A stretch of 64,000 nucleotides of DNA from Martelella limonii (GTDB lineage: Bacteria; Pseudomonadota; Alphaproteobacteria; Rhizobiales; Rhizobiaceae), in assembly GCF_013344475.1 (NCBI RefSeq), contig NZ_JABUOU010000003.1, positions 310,001 through 374,000 of the forward strand, written 5' to 3'. This document shows positions 7,425-15,105 of this stretch, in pieces (position 1 is the stretch's first letter; every line of letters starts with the position of its first letter). The translations under genes were made by a program, and so were the position numbers. Under the pieces are notes generated by a model. The model was not told where the DNA came from. It saw only the letters and a program-made list of their open reading frames with translations, and searched no databases.

Positions 7425-9056
7425 TCATCGGGAATGCCCGCGCCCGCCGCTGGGGACGGATCGGTTCGGCCGGTCTATTTTGAGGGCATCGCCGTCATGG
7501 CTTCGCCCGCTGTTTCCAGCAGGCGAAAGGCCTCTTCCATCTCGGGCGGGATCAGAGCGCTGCCACCCGAACGCTTCGCGAAGGCGCGAAAGCCGGTCAT
7601 GAAGCTGGCCTGAGAGGCGATCAGCGACATCATGCAATCGCTCAGCAGCCTTTGCCGTTCCGCGATCAAACCGGTCGAACGCTGTTCCAAGACTTCGAAT
7701 TGACTGGCTGACTGCTCCAAGGCGCTCGTCAATCGTTCGACGTAGTGCAGAAGCGCGCGCTCCATCGGCGTCAGACGCTCCGAAGAAAGCTTGTCTTCGT
7801 CCATCGTCTATCCGGCCTCCACGACCGGCAGGCAGGCTTTCCCTTCGAAGCCAATCCGGCAATCGGTCGGGATCGCCCCGCTCCATGAAAGGTGTGTTTC
7901 CGGCACGGCTGTATTGTTCGGAAGGTCCGCGTGCGAGAGGGTCACACTCTGCGCCTTGGTCAAGATGATCCCCGCTGCGATTGCCGCTATGACCGCGCTC
8001 GCCGCGATCACGGCCGCGCTGATCGTGTTCGCGGTCAGCAGCACCGGTCGCTTCATCATCCGAAGGCGGGAAAGCTCCCGTTCGGTCTCGCGCCGGATCA
8101 GGTACATCTGCTGCGCGTTGTCTTCCACCACTGCGGCCAAATCGCTCGCGATTATAGCGCGCCAGTCGCTCAACACTGCCTCGCAGTCGGTCTTGCAGCT
8201 CTTCGAGGGTGAGCCCGTCGAGGCGGCTCCCGCTTCGGCTTGGTGTTGCGCCAGCACCTCTTTCAAGCGCTCGCTCAAGGGTTTTCTGTCGGGTCCAGTC
8301 TTCATGGAAAAAATCTCCTTTGAGCCGCCAGCGTTCATCCGTTTGCGGGTCGCGGACGGTGATGTAGTTTTTGCCTTGTCGGGGAAGATCGAAGCCCGCG
8401 CCCTCAAGCGCGGACATTATGCTTGGGCGATCGTGGATAGAACCGGCTTCAACCCGGTCGACGATCCAGTCATGGATCAATGTGCGCGCCTCGCCCCGGC
8501 GCACGCTTTCAATCAGGCTGACGGTTTCCCGAGCCCGTTCCGGCGCAAGCGGATCGCTCCAGCCGAATTCCTTGTTCAGCACATCACGCAGGGCGTCGTA
8601 GTGCTTGCGATAGCCAGGGGGCGCGATATTGAGGCTGCGCCCGCTCTCAAGCTCCATGCGCGGCGTGACGAAGTGCAGTTCGACACGCTGCTCATGGGTA
8701 TGGCGCACCCAGAGAATATCGCGCCGGTCGGCCTCAAGCCCGGCAAAGGCCAGACGCTCGAAAGCCTCGATCACTGACCGCTGTTGCTCATCACTCGGGG
8801 CATCTTCCGCCGTGAAGGCAATCACGCCAGCGCGGTAGGACCATTGATGCGGGCAGGCATCAATCAGGCCGCGTGTCAGATCGGGATTGCCTTGCAGCAC
8901 TTCCGGCAACGGATCGCGGGCGAGCATGTGCACCGCGCCTGACGCATCACGGATGGCGTTGCGGTTCTCGTCATAGGCGACGACCTCGCGGTCGATAAGA
9001 TAGTTGACCGGTCCTGCACCACCGCCCTGACCGTTGCGAAAGAACTTGATCAGCAT
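7425..9056 (-). CDS. MobA/MbeA-type relaxase
   Basis: This 543-residue protein nicks DNA at oriT and pilots the strand. The N-terminal domain has GPVNYLID (about 15-22) and a histidine-rich HTHEQRVELHFV at about 119-130 that fits the metal and catalytic motif of the ColE1-like MOB group. The C-terminal half (from about residue 290) is rich in Arg, Gly and Asp and of low complexity. That is understandable because two other genes are encoded in another frame across it. The start overlaps mobC by 7 bases. The exact MOB subfamily needs a profile search. Confidence 0.85.
   Translation of the reverse strand: MLIKFFRNGQGGGAGPVNYLIDREVVAYDENRNAIRDASGAVHMLARDPLPEVLQGNPDLTRGLIDACPHQWSYRAGVIAFTAEDAPSDEQQRSVIEAFERLAFAGLEADRRDILWVRHTHEQRVELHFVTPRMELESGRSLNIAPPGYRKHYDALRDVLNKEFGWSDPLAPERARETVSLIESVRRGEARTLIHDWIVDRVEAGSIHDRPSIMSALEGAGFDLPRQGKNYITVRDPQTDERWRLKGDFFHEDWTRQKTLERALERGAGATPSRSGSRLDGLTLEELQDRLRGSVERLARYNRERFGRSGGRQRAADVPDPARDRTGAFPPSDDEATGAADREHDQRGRDRGERGHSGNRSGDHLDQGAECDPLARGPSEQYSRAGNTPFMERGDPDRLPDWLRRESLPAGRGGRIDDGRRQAFFGASDADGARASALRRTIDERLGAVSQSIRSLGTAFDRFDRGTAKAAERLHDVADRLSGQLHDRLSRLREAFGWQRSDPARDGRGLSPAGNSGRSHDGDALKIDRPNRSVPSGGRGHSR
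7475..7804 (-). CDS. MbeD-like mobilization protein nested in relaxase gene
   Basis: This 109-residue, mostly helical protein has heptad-like Leu/Glu/Gln spacing (residues about 15-60, LHYVERLTSALEQSASQFEVLEQ). It lies wholly inside the relaxase gene in another frame. Its ATG is 3 bases after the stop of the preceding nested gene and has GGAGG about 11 bases upstream. In ColE1-type plasmids mbeD likewise lies within the relaxase gene, and its small coiled-coil product aids conjugal transfer. Position and character support the analogy. Sequence homology is not established. Confidence 0.65.
   Translation of the reverse strand: MDEDKLSSERLTPMERALLHYVERLTSALEQSASQFEVLEQRSTGLIAERQRLLSDCMMSLIASQASFMTGFRAFAKRSGGSALIPPEMEEAFRLLETAGEAMTAMPSK
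7808..8305 (-). CDS. MbeB-like membrane mobilization protein nested in relaxase gene
   Basis: This 165-residue protein has a helical, charged N-terminal part (residues 1-95) and one or two adjoining hydrophobic segments (about 96-125, ending AAIAAGIILTKAQ). It is encoded entirely within the relaxase gene in a different frame. The start at 8305 is fixed by a strong AAAGGAG about 9 bases upstream. In ColE1, mbeB overlaps mbeA in the same way, and its product stabilises relaxase with the membrane and coupling protein. That role is inferred from position and topology. Confidence 0.65.
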   Translation of the reverse strand: MKTGPDRKPLSERLKEVLAQHQAEAGAASTGSPSKSCKTDCEAVLSDWRAIIASDLAAVVEDNAQQMYLIRRETERELSRLRMMKRPVLLTANTISAAVIAASAVIAAIAAGIILTKAQSVTLSHADLPNNTAVPETHLSWSGAIPTDCRIGFEGKACLPVVEAG

Positions 9057-9532
9057 GGCCGGTCACCCTTGCGGGCATTCTGAGCCAAGGCCTCCGACAA
9101 TGCGCGCTCAACGCCGACGAGACCGGCGGCAACGGCAATCGCATCAATGCGGGCAACGTCGCCGCGTGCTTCGGCGGTGTTCAACCATCGGGCAATCTGA
9201 TTGAGATTGCCGCCGATGCGCGACAGGGCAGCAAGAAGCTCGGGAGCCGCAGCGGGTACAGGACGGCGGCGACTCGCTGAAACGAGGCCGAGCGTTTCCC
9301 GCAAGAGCATCGCTGCGGAGACATTCGACGCATCGGCCTTGGCGCGAAGCTTGACCTTTTCCTGCGCCGTGCAGCGAAACACAAAGGTCTCGGTGAGCGG
9401 TTCTTTTGCACGGCTACGGCCTGCGCCGGTGGGGTTCGAAGGGGAGGCTCGCCGCCCCTCGCAAGGCTCCCGGTCAGAAGCGCCAGCGTATGACAGGGGT
9501 CGCCTTGCTGTCTTCACATCGCCAGCGCTCAT
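9050..9532 (-). CDS. mobC: MobC-like relaxosome accessory protein
   Basis: This 160-residue protein carries the typical MobC sequence ALSRIGGNLNQIARWLN (about 105-121), after a ribbon-helix-helix-like segment ETFVFRCTAQEKVKLRAKAD. MobC proteins help the relaxase open DNA at oriT. The ATG at 9532 has GGAGG six bases upstream. It overlaps the upstream winged-helix gene by 4 bases and the relaxase by 7 bases, so all are translationally coupled. The first 45 residues are polar and probably disordered. Confidence 0.85.
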   Translation of the reverse strand: MSAGDVKTARRPLSYAGASDREPCEGRRASPSNPTGAGRSRAKEPLTETFVFRCTAQEKVKLRAKADASNVSAAMLLRETLGLVSASRRRPVPAAAPELLAALSRIGGNLNQIARWLNTAEARGDVARIDAIAVAAGLVGVERALSEALAQNARKGDRPC

Positions 9533-10287
9533 GACACACCTCCAGCGCTGGAACTTGGTCTGATGGCATTGGAGCTTTTGCTGATTCTCTCGCGGAAGAA
9601 CTGGAGGCAGGCCTCCTCCTCGGGACTATCTTCGCTCGGCGGCCAGTAGCTCGGCAGACGGTATCCGCCGCGGCCGGAGTTCTTCGTCTCAATACCGAAT
9701 GCAGCGAGAGGCGGCATCCGATGTTTGGCAAGCCAAGCCAGCCAGCGATCAACCTGTGACGTCTGACCAGCCATCAAGAAAACAAGCGGCATTGATTGGT
9801 GAGAGCCAGACGGTTGGCCTGTCCCTCGCGCGTTAGGTTTTTTATTTATTTCTTTCTCTGGATTCAGCGGTCGTTTTTGTCCCCCTTCCAGAGACATATC
9901 TGACTGTCTTTCTGGACAAATCTGACCGCCTTTTTTCGGGTAAAGGCGGACAATCTTGTCTGTCTTTTCACGGGATTCCGATGCGCGTAAAATAGACGAT
10001 GCTGAAGGGCGATATTCCGTATTGTGCCCGACACCGTTTCCGCGCCGAACATCAAACCAGTCTGTGGCTTCGAGTTCGCGAATGGCGCGCTGAATGGTCT
10101 TGACGCTCTTGCCGGTTGCGTCGGCAATCGTTTGATAGGACGGCCACGCCTTCTCGGTGTGGCCGTTCAAATGTGTGGTAATGATATAGAGCGCTACGCA
10201 TTTGGCGTTGTCACTCAGCTCCGCGTCACAGCTCAGCTGCTGCAGCCACTGCAATTTCACTTCTCGGAATGGTCGAGAGACAGTCAT
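9529..10287 (-). CDS. winged-helix DNA-binding protein, possible replication or mobilization regulator
   Basis: This 252-residue protein has an N-terminal winged helix: HLNGHTEKAWPSYQTIADATGKSVKTIQRAIRELEATDWFDVRRG spans about residues 39-83. The middle (about 95-165) is low-complexity, and the C-terminal segment RWLAWLAKHRMPPLAAFGIE is conserved-looking. Proteins like this precede mobC in alphaproteobacterial plasmids and elements and are often called helix-turn-helix or Rep-like. GGAGG lies 5 bases before the ATG. It heads the mobilization operon, so it may regulate it or initiate replication. Confidence 0.65.
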   Translation of the reverse strand: MTVSRPFREVKLQWLQQLSCDAELSDNAKCVALYIITTHLNGHTEKAWPSYQTIADATGKSVKTIQRAIRELEATDWFDVRRGNGVGHNTEYRPSASSILRASESREKTDKIVRLYPKKGGQICPERQSDMSLEGGQKRPLNPEKEINKKPNARGTGQPSGSHQSMPLVFLMAGQTSQVDRWLAWLAKHRMPPLAAFGIETKNSGRGGYRLPSYWPPSEDSPEEEACLQFFRERISKSSNAIRPSSSAGGVS

Positions 10288-10496
10288 GTGCGCCTCCTGC
10301 GGCTCATCGCGAAGGAGGTATTCTCAGCCTTGAAGATCGGAAAAAGTGGGACAGGGGCGTTCGTAAGCCATTGAAATGCATAAGGAGGCAGAACCGTCTC
10401 ACTTATAGACAAGTCATTGTTTTTGCTTGTTTTAGGTAGGCCCTCCAGGCCCACCATTTCTGTCCATCGCCACATATATCGTCCGACACGGAAACG

Positions 10497-10523
10497 CCGA
10501 CTTTGCGACAAAAGTCGGTTTTT
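10497..10523 (+). terminator. terminator-like hairpin upstream of the winged-helix gene
   Basis: CCGACTTT (10497-10504) and AAAGTCGG (10511-10518) form a perfect 8-bp stem with a 6-base loop, followed by TTTTT. On the plus strand this has the form of a Rho-independent terminator, yet no plus-strand gene leads into it. It could end a small antisense RNA opposite the leader of the winged-helix mRNA, or be part of oriT. Confidence 0.45.
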
Positions 10524-10846
10524 GTGCAGACACCGACGGCGGGCCTTGGAGGCCTCGTCGTCTTCAATCGGCTTGCTGCCGATGTCGACCATTCCCCATG
10601 GATTGAAAAATGGATGCCGGTAAGCCCCAGCTGGAGAACGTTGACGCTATAACACCGACAAGCCGGCTTCATCTGCCTCTGTCAGACCCAGCAGCAAAAC
10701 ATCCGCTTGTGCACCGGCTCATATCGCCACAATGTTTCGCTCATCAGCCTGCCTGCGGCCCGCTGATCCATTCTCCGCCCCTCTCCGGAAGGAACGGTGA
10801 ACGCCGACGCTACCCCACGCCATGGGACACGATCTGTTTGTTGCCA

Positions 10847-10916
10847 TGGCGATCGACGTCGTGTTCGCAATATCTGAATGATACGCGCCGCCTATCCGAT
10901 TGTTCCATCGAACGAG
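10847..10916. repeat. imperfect direct repeat, right copy
   Basis: This matches 1-70 at about 52 of 70 positions without gaps. It lies at the boundary between the mobilization element and the catabolic genes that follow. In the minus-strand frame matching the 46-315 gene it still reads SFDGTIG and a stop, but a stop codon closes that frame a few codons upstream. It is therefore a remnant rather than a working gene. Confidence 0.5.
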
Positions 10917-10956
10917 GCGGGTTCACAAAACGCTTAGAAAAGATTGCCAACCAATT

Positions 10957-10976
10957 TTATCTAATATATTAGATAA
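10957..10976. promoter_or_regulatory. 20-bp perfect palindrome before amidohydrolase gene
   Basis: TTATCTAATATATTAGATAA is a perfect palindrome 42 bases before the start at 11019. It shares the 12-base core ATATATTAGATA with the element at 27845-27869 and, with one change, with 13416-13440. It is a candidate site for the GntR/FCD regulator encoded at 27931. Confidence 0.6.
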
Positions 10977-11018
10977 GAAATATCATTGCTATCGCCGACT
11001 GAATATGAAGGACTTTAC

Positions 11019-12038
11019 ATGACTGCCGGTCAAACGCCCTGCGGCTGCGGATGTGGCTCGCGCCATCGCGCCATTGATATCCACGCGCATTATTTTCCGC
11101 AGAGCTACCTCGATGCCGCAGCCGGAGCAGGAGCGGAAGTCTTTGAATTCCATGGCCACCCGGCCGTCAAGGTTGGCCCGCTTTTCACCGGTCCGATTGC
11201 ACCCCGATTTATCGATCTCGATATGCGCCTCGCCGACATGGAGAAAAGCGGTGTCGAAAAACAGGTTCTGTCCTTGACCCAGCCGATGGTCTACTGGGCT
11301 GACGAGCAGACGGCCGACCGGTTGGCGCAAACCTTCAACGACGCGCTTGCTGCAGCGCATGAGCATGCGCCAGAGAAGCTTTTCGGCTTCGCGACCCTTG
11401 CCATGCAGCATCCCGAAAGGGCTATCGCCGAAGCGCGGCGCGTGGCAGGCATTCCCGGCATCAAGGGCGTCTATCTCGGCACGGCAATCAATGATGACGA
11501 TCTCGGCGACAAGAAGTTCTGGCCGGTCTATGCCGTTCTTGAGGAGCTTGGCCTGCCAATATTCCTGCATCCGCTGAAGGTGCTCGGCATGAGCGATCGC
11601 CTCAGCAAGTATTTCCTTTCAAACCTTCTCGGCAACCCGTTCGACACGGCGGTAGCCGCCGCACATCTGATCTTTTCCGGGGTGCTAGATGCGTTCCCGA
11701 AGCTCGAAGTCGCTTTACCCCATGGCGGCGGAGCACTTCCATTCCTGCTCGGCCGGATTTCGCACGGCTGGTCGGTGCGACCCGAATGTGTCCACCTTGA
11801 AACTGATCCGCGCCAGTATGCCGGCCGCTTCTTCTACGACACCATCACGCATGACGCACAATCGCTCGCCTTTCTGGTGGAACAAGTCGGCTCCGACCGC
11901 ATCATGCTTGGAAGTGACTATTGTTTCGACATGGGGCTCGAGCAGCCGCGCACGCCCGTCGAAAAGCTTGCCACGCTCGGAGACGACGACAAGGCACGCA
12001 TCCTCAACGGCAATGCGGCAAACCTGCTCCGCCTGTGA
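11019..12038 (+). CDS. amidohydrolase family 2 protein (ACMSD-like)
   Basis: This 339-residue metal-dependent enzyme belongs to the amidohydrolase-2 group that includes aminocarboxymuconate-semialdehyde decarboxylase and related non-oxidative decarboxylases. HAH (about residues 22-24), FLHPLKV, LPHGGGALPFLLGR and GSDYCFDMG supply the usual metal ligands and catalytic Asp. The ATG at 11019 has AAGGA six bases upstream. An N-terminal CGCGCGSRH motif is unusual and could bind metal. It is the first gene of a rightward set with a hydrolase and a TctCBA transporter. The substrate is unknown. Confidence 0.82.
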   Translation: MTAGQTPCGCGCGSRHRAIDIHAHYFPQSYLDAAAGAGAEVFEFHGHPAVKVGPLFTGPIAPRFIDLDMRLADMEKSGVEKQVLSLTQPMVYWADEQTADRLAQTFNDALAAAHEHAPEKLFGFATLAMQHPERAIAEARRVAGIPGIKGVYLGTAINDDDLGDKKFWPVYAVLEELGLPIFLHPLKVLGMSDRLSKYFLSNLLGNPFDTAVAAAHLIFSGVLDAFPKLEVALPHGGGALPFLLGRISHGWSVRPECVHLETDPRQYAGRFFYDTITHDAQSLAFLVEQVGSDRIMLGSDYCFDMGLEQPRTPVEKLATLGDDDKARILNGNAANLLRL

Positions 12039-12071
12039 AACCGACCCCTCCCAAACCATGGCGCACCTGAC

Positions 12072-13259
12072 ATGAAGATCGAAGAGGCAGTCGAGGTTCG
12101 CGGATATACGGGGCACATTGCCGGAAGCTGTGCTCCGCAGTTCCTGCCCGTATTGGCAGCGTTCCGGAGCAATTTCGAGATGCGTCGGGAAATCGGGGGG
12201 GCTGTCACGATCTTTCAGGAGGGCGAAAGGGTCGTTGACCTGTGGGGCGGCTTCGCTGACCTGGAACAACAGAAGACGTGGCAAGCCAACACCGTTTCTG
12301 TCCTGTTTTCACTCGCCAAGGGCATGGGCGCACTCTGTATCCATATTCTGGCCGACCGTGGCAAGATTGATCTCGACACGCCGGTTTCACTCTACTGGCC
12401 CGAATTCCTCGATGGCGGCTCGGAAAAATCCGGGATCCTGGTCCGGCATATCCTCTCCCATTGCTGCGGAATGGTTTTCAACGATCATTCCTCCGAAGGC
12501 GACATCTTCGACTTTCCAGCCATGAGGCGCGCATTGGAGCTTCAGGCACCAGCCTGGCCGCCAGGCGCCCAACCGGCCTATAACACTACCAATTTCGGCT
12601 ATCTCGTCGGCACGCTGGTCGAGAAGGTTACCGGTCAGAGGATCGACAGGTTTCTTCAGGAAAATGTCTGCGGGCCGCTGGGCGTGGATTATCACATGGG
12701 GCTTGCCGAGAGCGATCTCGACCGTGTGGCGACGCTTTATCCGTCTGAAACGCCGAACCTCCAATATCTGCGTGGACAAACCCCTGGCTCGACCATCGGA
12801 CGGGCCTGGAACGCGATGGCCAAGCCATGGAATGCCGACGCCCTGAACACGCCAAAGGTCAGAACCGCTCTCCTGCCTTCCTTCGGTGGCCACGGCAATG
12901 CGCGCGGCCAGGCAACAATCTACGCGGCGCTTGCCAATGGGGGCACGCTCAACGGGGTCCGGCTGCTGTCGTCGGAGGCTGTCCAAAACCTGCACGTTCT
13001 GCAATGGGAGACGGACAGGGACGCTATCCTGGAGCGCCCGCTGCGCATGGCGGTCGGGTTCTTCAAGAACAAGCCGGGCTGGGTGCCAATGGGCCCAAAT
13101 ATGAACGCCTACGGCTTTTTCGGCTCAGGCGGAACACTTGCCTTTGCCGATCCCGAAAGAAGGCTTTCCTTCGCTGCCCAGTCAAACTTCCAATGCGGCG
13201 GCGAAAGCGTCGGAGAGCGAACCGAGGCGCTCGTTGAGGCAGCTTTCTCCCGGCTCTGA
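12072..13259 (+). CDS. serine hydrolase, beta-lactamase/EstB-like fold
   Basis: This 395-residue cytosolic protein belongs to the class C beta-lactamase and carboxylesterase superfamily. The SxxK nucleophile motif is SLAKG (about residues 79-83), and the tyrosine motif lies in PAYNTTNFGY (about 173-182). HILSHCCGM and FGSGGTLAFADP fit the fold. There is no signal peptide, which favours an esterase or amidase over a secreted beta-lactamase. It starts 33 bases after the amidohydrolase and is probably co-transcribed. The ribosome site is weak. Confidence 0.85.
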   Translation: MKIEEAVEVRGYTGHIAGSCAPQFLPVLAAFRSNFEMRREIGGAVTIFQEGERVVDLWGGFADLEQQKTWQANTVSVLFSLAKGMGALCIHILADRGKIDLDTPVSLYWPEFLDGGSEKSGILVRHILSHCCGMVFNDHSSEGDIFDFPAMRRALELQAPAWPPGAQPAYNTTNFGYLVGTLVEKVTGQRIDRFLQENVCGPLGVDYHMGLAESDLDRVATLYPSETPNLQYLRGQTPGSTIGRAWNAMAKPWNADALNTPKVRTALLPSFGGHGNARGQATIYAALANGGTLNGVRLLSSEAVQNLHVLQWETDRDAILERPLRMAVGFFKNKPGWVPMGPNMNAYGFFGSGGTLAFADPERRLSFAAQSNFQCGGESVGERTEALVEAAFSRL

Positions 13260-13415
13260 AAATGCCCGGACGCCTGTCGGTGCATTCGCCCGACCGCACC
13301 TCATAATGTCGTGCCCCAAGCGGCAGCGTTCGTTCGTCCGAGCCCGTTCACCGAACATTCTGGTCAACCGATTGACAAACAGGAGAATCAAACCGAACAG
13401 AGACATCGTTCAGTT

Positions 13416-13440
13416 TTGCGATATATTGGATATTAGATAC
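13416..13440. promoter_or_regulatory. shared 25-bp operator-like element before tctC
   Basis: This element differs from 27845-27869 at only 2 of 25 positions (13 and 21, both G instead of A). The common core is GCGATATATT(A/G)GATATTA. It lies about 107 bases before the tctC start, and a TGATATCA palindrome follows at once. It is a candidate site for the pathway regulator. Confidence 0.65.
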
Positions 13441-13547
13441 TTGATATCAGAATGCATTTGCCGTTAAGTTTTGGATGGCAGCCCATTTCAATCAAATGAC
13501 AGCCAAATGCGCCAATCTGCCGCGCGCACGAAAAAGGGGAACGAAAA

Positions 13548-14513
13548 ATGTTCGACAAACTGCGTCTTTTCGCGACTGCGGGCGTGATGGCCGCGGGCCT
13601 CCTGGCGGGAGCCCCGGCAGCGACAGCCCAGGACTATCCGGATCGCTCCATCGACTGGATCCTCATGTGGTCGCCCGGCGGCGGCGCCGACACTGCGACC
13701 CGCATTTTCACAAAATACTATGAAGAGGAACTCGGTCAGCCGATCACCGTCCAGAACGTCACCGGCGCTTCGGGCACAATCGGCTACATGACCGCGCGCG
13801 ATGCGGATCCCGATGGTTACACGCTGACGACCGCCCTGAGTGATCTGCCCAAATACAAGCCACTCGGCACGCCGGGGATCGAAGTCGACAATTTCGACAT
13901 TCTCGGCAGTTTTGCCGTGGAAGCGCCTGTTCTTGTGGCCCCTGCCGACAGCGAAATCGAAACGCTTGATGACTTCATCCGCCTTTCGAAGGAAAACCCC
14001 GATGGCCTCTCCATCGGTGTCACCAATATCGGCGGCATCCATCACCAGCCGCTTGTTCTTCTGGCTGAGGCCGCCGACATCAGAATCAATGTCGTCGCCC
14101 ATGAGGGCACGCCTCAGGTCAATGCGGCTCTCCTCGGCGGCCACATCGACCTGATCTCCAGTTTCGCCAAGCAGTCTCTTGCCCACGTCCAGTCCGGAGA
14201 CATGCGCTATATCGCCTATTTTGGTGCAACCCGGACGAAGGCCTTGCCCGATGTGCCGACTGCCAGGGAGCTTGGCTATGATATCGTCTGGGAGCACTCC
14301 TATGGCGTGGCGACACCGAAGGGGGCGCCTGAGGAGGTGAAGGCGAGATTGACAGCAGCGCTTGAAACCGTCCGCGAAAACACGGATTTCCAGGCCGAGC
14401 TGGACACCGTCGGACTGTCACTGCACAGCGTCGGTCCCGAAGACTATCGGGAGGAACTGCTCGAGACCAGCAGACAGATGGAGCATGTCGTCGAGCTGAT
14501 GCGGCAGCAATAA
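13548..14513 (+). CDS. tripartite tricarboxylate transporter substrate-binding protein (TctC/Bug)
   Basis: This 321-residue periplasmic receptor has a signal peptide (residues about 1-27, cleaved after ATA before QDYP). The Bug-family pattern follows: YPDRSIDWILMWSPGGGADTATR, then NVTGASGTIGYMTAR and GYTLTTALSDLP. Such proteins bind carboxylates or related small acids and deliver them to TctB/TctA, which follow directly. Its neighbours suggest the ligand is the substrate of the surrounding catabolic enzymes. Confidence 0.92.
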   Translation: MFDKLRLFATAGVMAAGLLAGAPAATAQDYPDRSIDWILMWSPGGGADTATRIFTKYYEEELGQPITVQNVTGASGTIGYMTARDADPDGYTLTTALSDLPKYKPLGTPGIEVDNFDILGSFAVEAPVLVAPADSEIETLDDFIRLSKENPDGLSIGVTNIGGIHHQPLVLLAEAADIRINVVAHEGTPQVNAALLGGHIDLISSFAKQSLAHVQSGDMRYIAYFGATRTKALPDVPTARELGYDIVWEHSYGVATPKGAPEEVKARLTAALETVRENTDFQAELDTVGLSLHSVGPEDYREELLETSRQMEHVVELMRQQ

Positions 14514-14521
14514 TCGGAAAG

Positions 14522-14546
14522 CCGGCCCCTCCCCCGGGGCCGGTTT
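14522..14546 (+). terminator. hairpin between tctC and tctB
   Basis: CCGGCCCC (14522-14529) pairs perfectly with GGGGCCGG (14536-14543) across a 6-base loop, and TTT follows. It sits just after the binding-protein stop. Such hairpins often protect the upstream message or cut read-through, so the binding protein is made in excess over the membrane subunits. Confidence 0.55.
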
Positions 14547-14587
14547 CGCCAATCCTCCTTTGCTCATAGCCGTTTCAGGATCAAACC

Positions 14588-15103
14588 ATGTTCACTGCAG
14601 GCCTTGTCTGCCTTTCCTCTCTGGGTATTGCCGTCGCATTTTTCTGGGGCAGCCTCGGGTTGACCACACTGATGTCTGATCCCGGAGGCCCGGCCATCGT
14701 TCCGCGTGTCCTATGCGGGATCATCGGACTTGCAGCACTGGTAGAGGTCGTTCGACTCTATCATGCCCGCCATCAGCACCAGTCCCTTGGACAGACCTTC
14801 AGCGACTTCCTTTCGCAGGTGCGCCAGGGCGTTCGTGCTGAATCGTCTTCAACATGGCGCGTCCTCGTCTGCATGATCCTCGCGCTTCTTTATCCCGCGC
14901 TCATGCAGCTCACCGGTTTCATCTTTGCGTCCTTCGCTCTGATCGTGGTGATCGGCCGCGTCTGCTCGCTCGGATGGCTTCGCACACTGGCAATAGCGAT
15001 CGTCATGCCGCTGCTGCTTCAGTTCGCCTTCGGGACCTTGCTTGACGCACGCATTCCCGAAGGCTCGATCTTCGATCTTTCCCAGATCATTCGGATGGGC
15101 TGA
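14588..15103 (+). CDS. tctB: tripartite tricarboxylate transporter small membrane subunit TctB
   Basis: This 171-residue protein has four predicted hydrophobic segments (about residues 3-25, 37-56, 93-115 and 120-160), the usual TctB layout. AGGA precedes the ATG by about 7 bases. It lies between tctC and tctA, with only 2 bases before tctA. TctB supports the large permease TctA in sodium or proton-coupled uptake. Sequence conservation is low in this family, so the call relies partly on position. Confidence 0.85.
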   Translation: MFTAGLVCLSSLGIAVAFFWGSLGLTTLMSDPGGPAIVPRVLCGIIGLAALVEVVRLYHARHQHQSLGQTFSDFLSQVRQGVRAESSSTWRVLVCMILALLYPALMQLTGFIFASFALIVVIGRVCSLGWLRTLAIAIVMPLLLQFAFGTLLDARIPEGSIFDLSQIIRMG

Positions 15104-15105
15104 AA

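Larger units (their letters stand above)
10288..11018. other. long non-coding stretch at the right end of the mobile element
   Basis: No convincing gene is seen in this 731-base stretch. It contains a hairpin with a T run (10497-10523), the right copy of the flanking repeat (10847-10916) and a 20-base palindrome before the amidohydrolase (10957-10976). Because mobC and the winged-helix gene overlap, the origin of transfer is more likely here, upstream of the operon, than between those genes. I could not identify a nick site by eye. A minus-strand reading frame at 10284-10592 is possible but unsupported. Confidence 0.5.

Noticed and set aside
7425-9056. Treating the nested frames at 7475-7804 and 7808-8305 as shadows of the relaxase
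   Set aside because: Both have strong, well-spaced ribosome sites, adjoin one another, and encode coiled-coil and membrane features matching the known mbeB/mbeD arrangement, so they were kept as genes.
10284-10592. 102-codon minus-strand frame beginning MVDIGSKPIEDDEASKARRR
   Set aside because: The first 20 residues look protein-like, but the rest crosses a terminator-like hairpin and is not protein-like. The putative ribosome site abuts the start, so it was not annotated as a gene.
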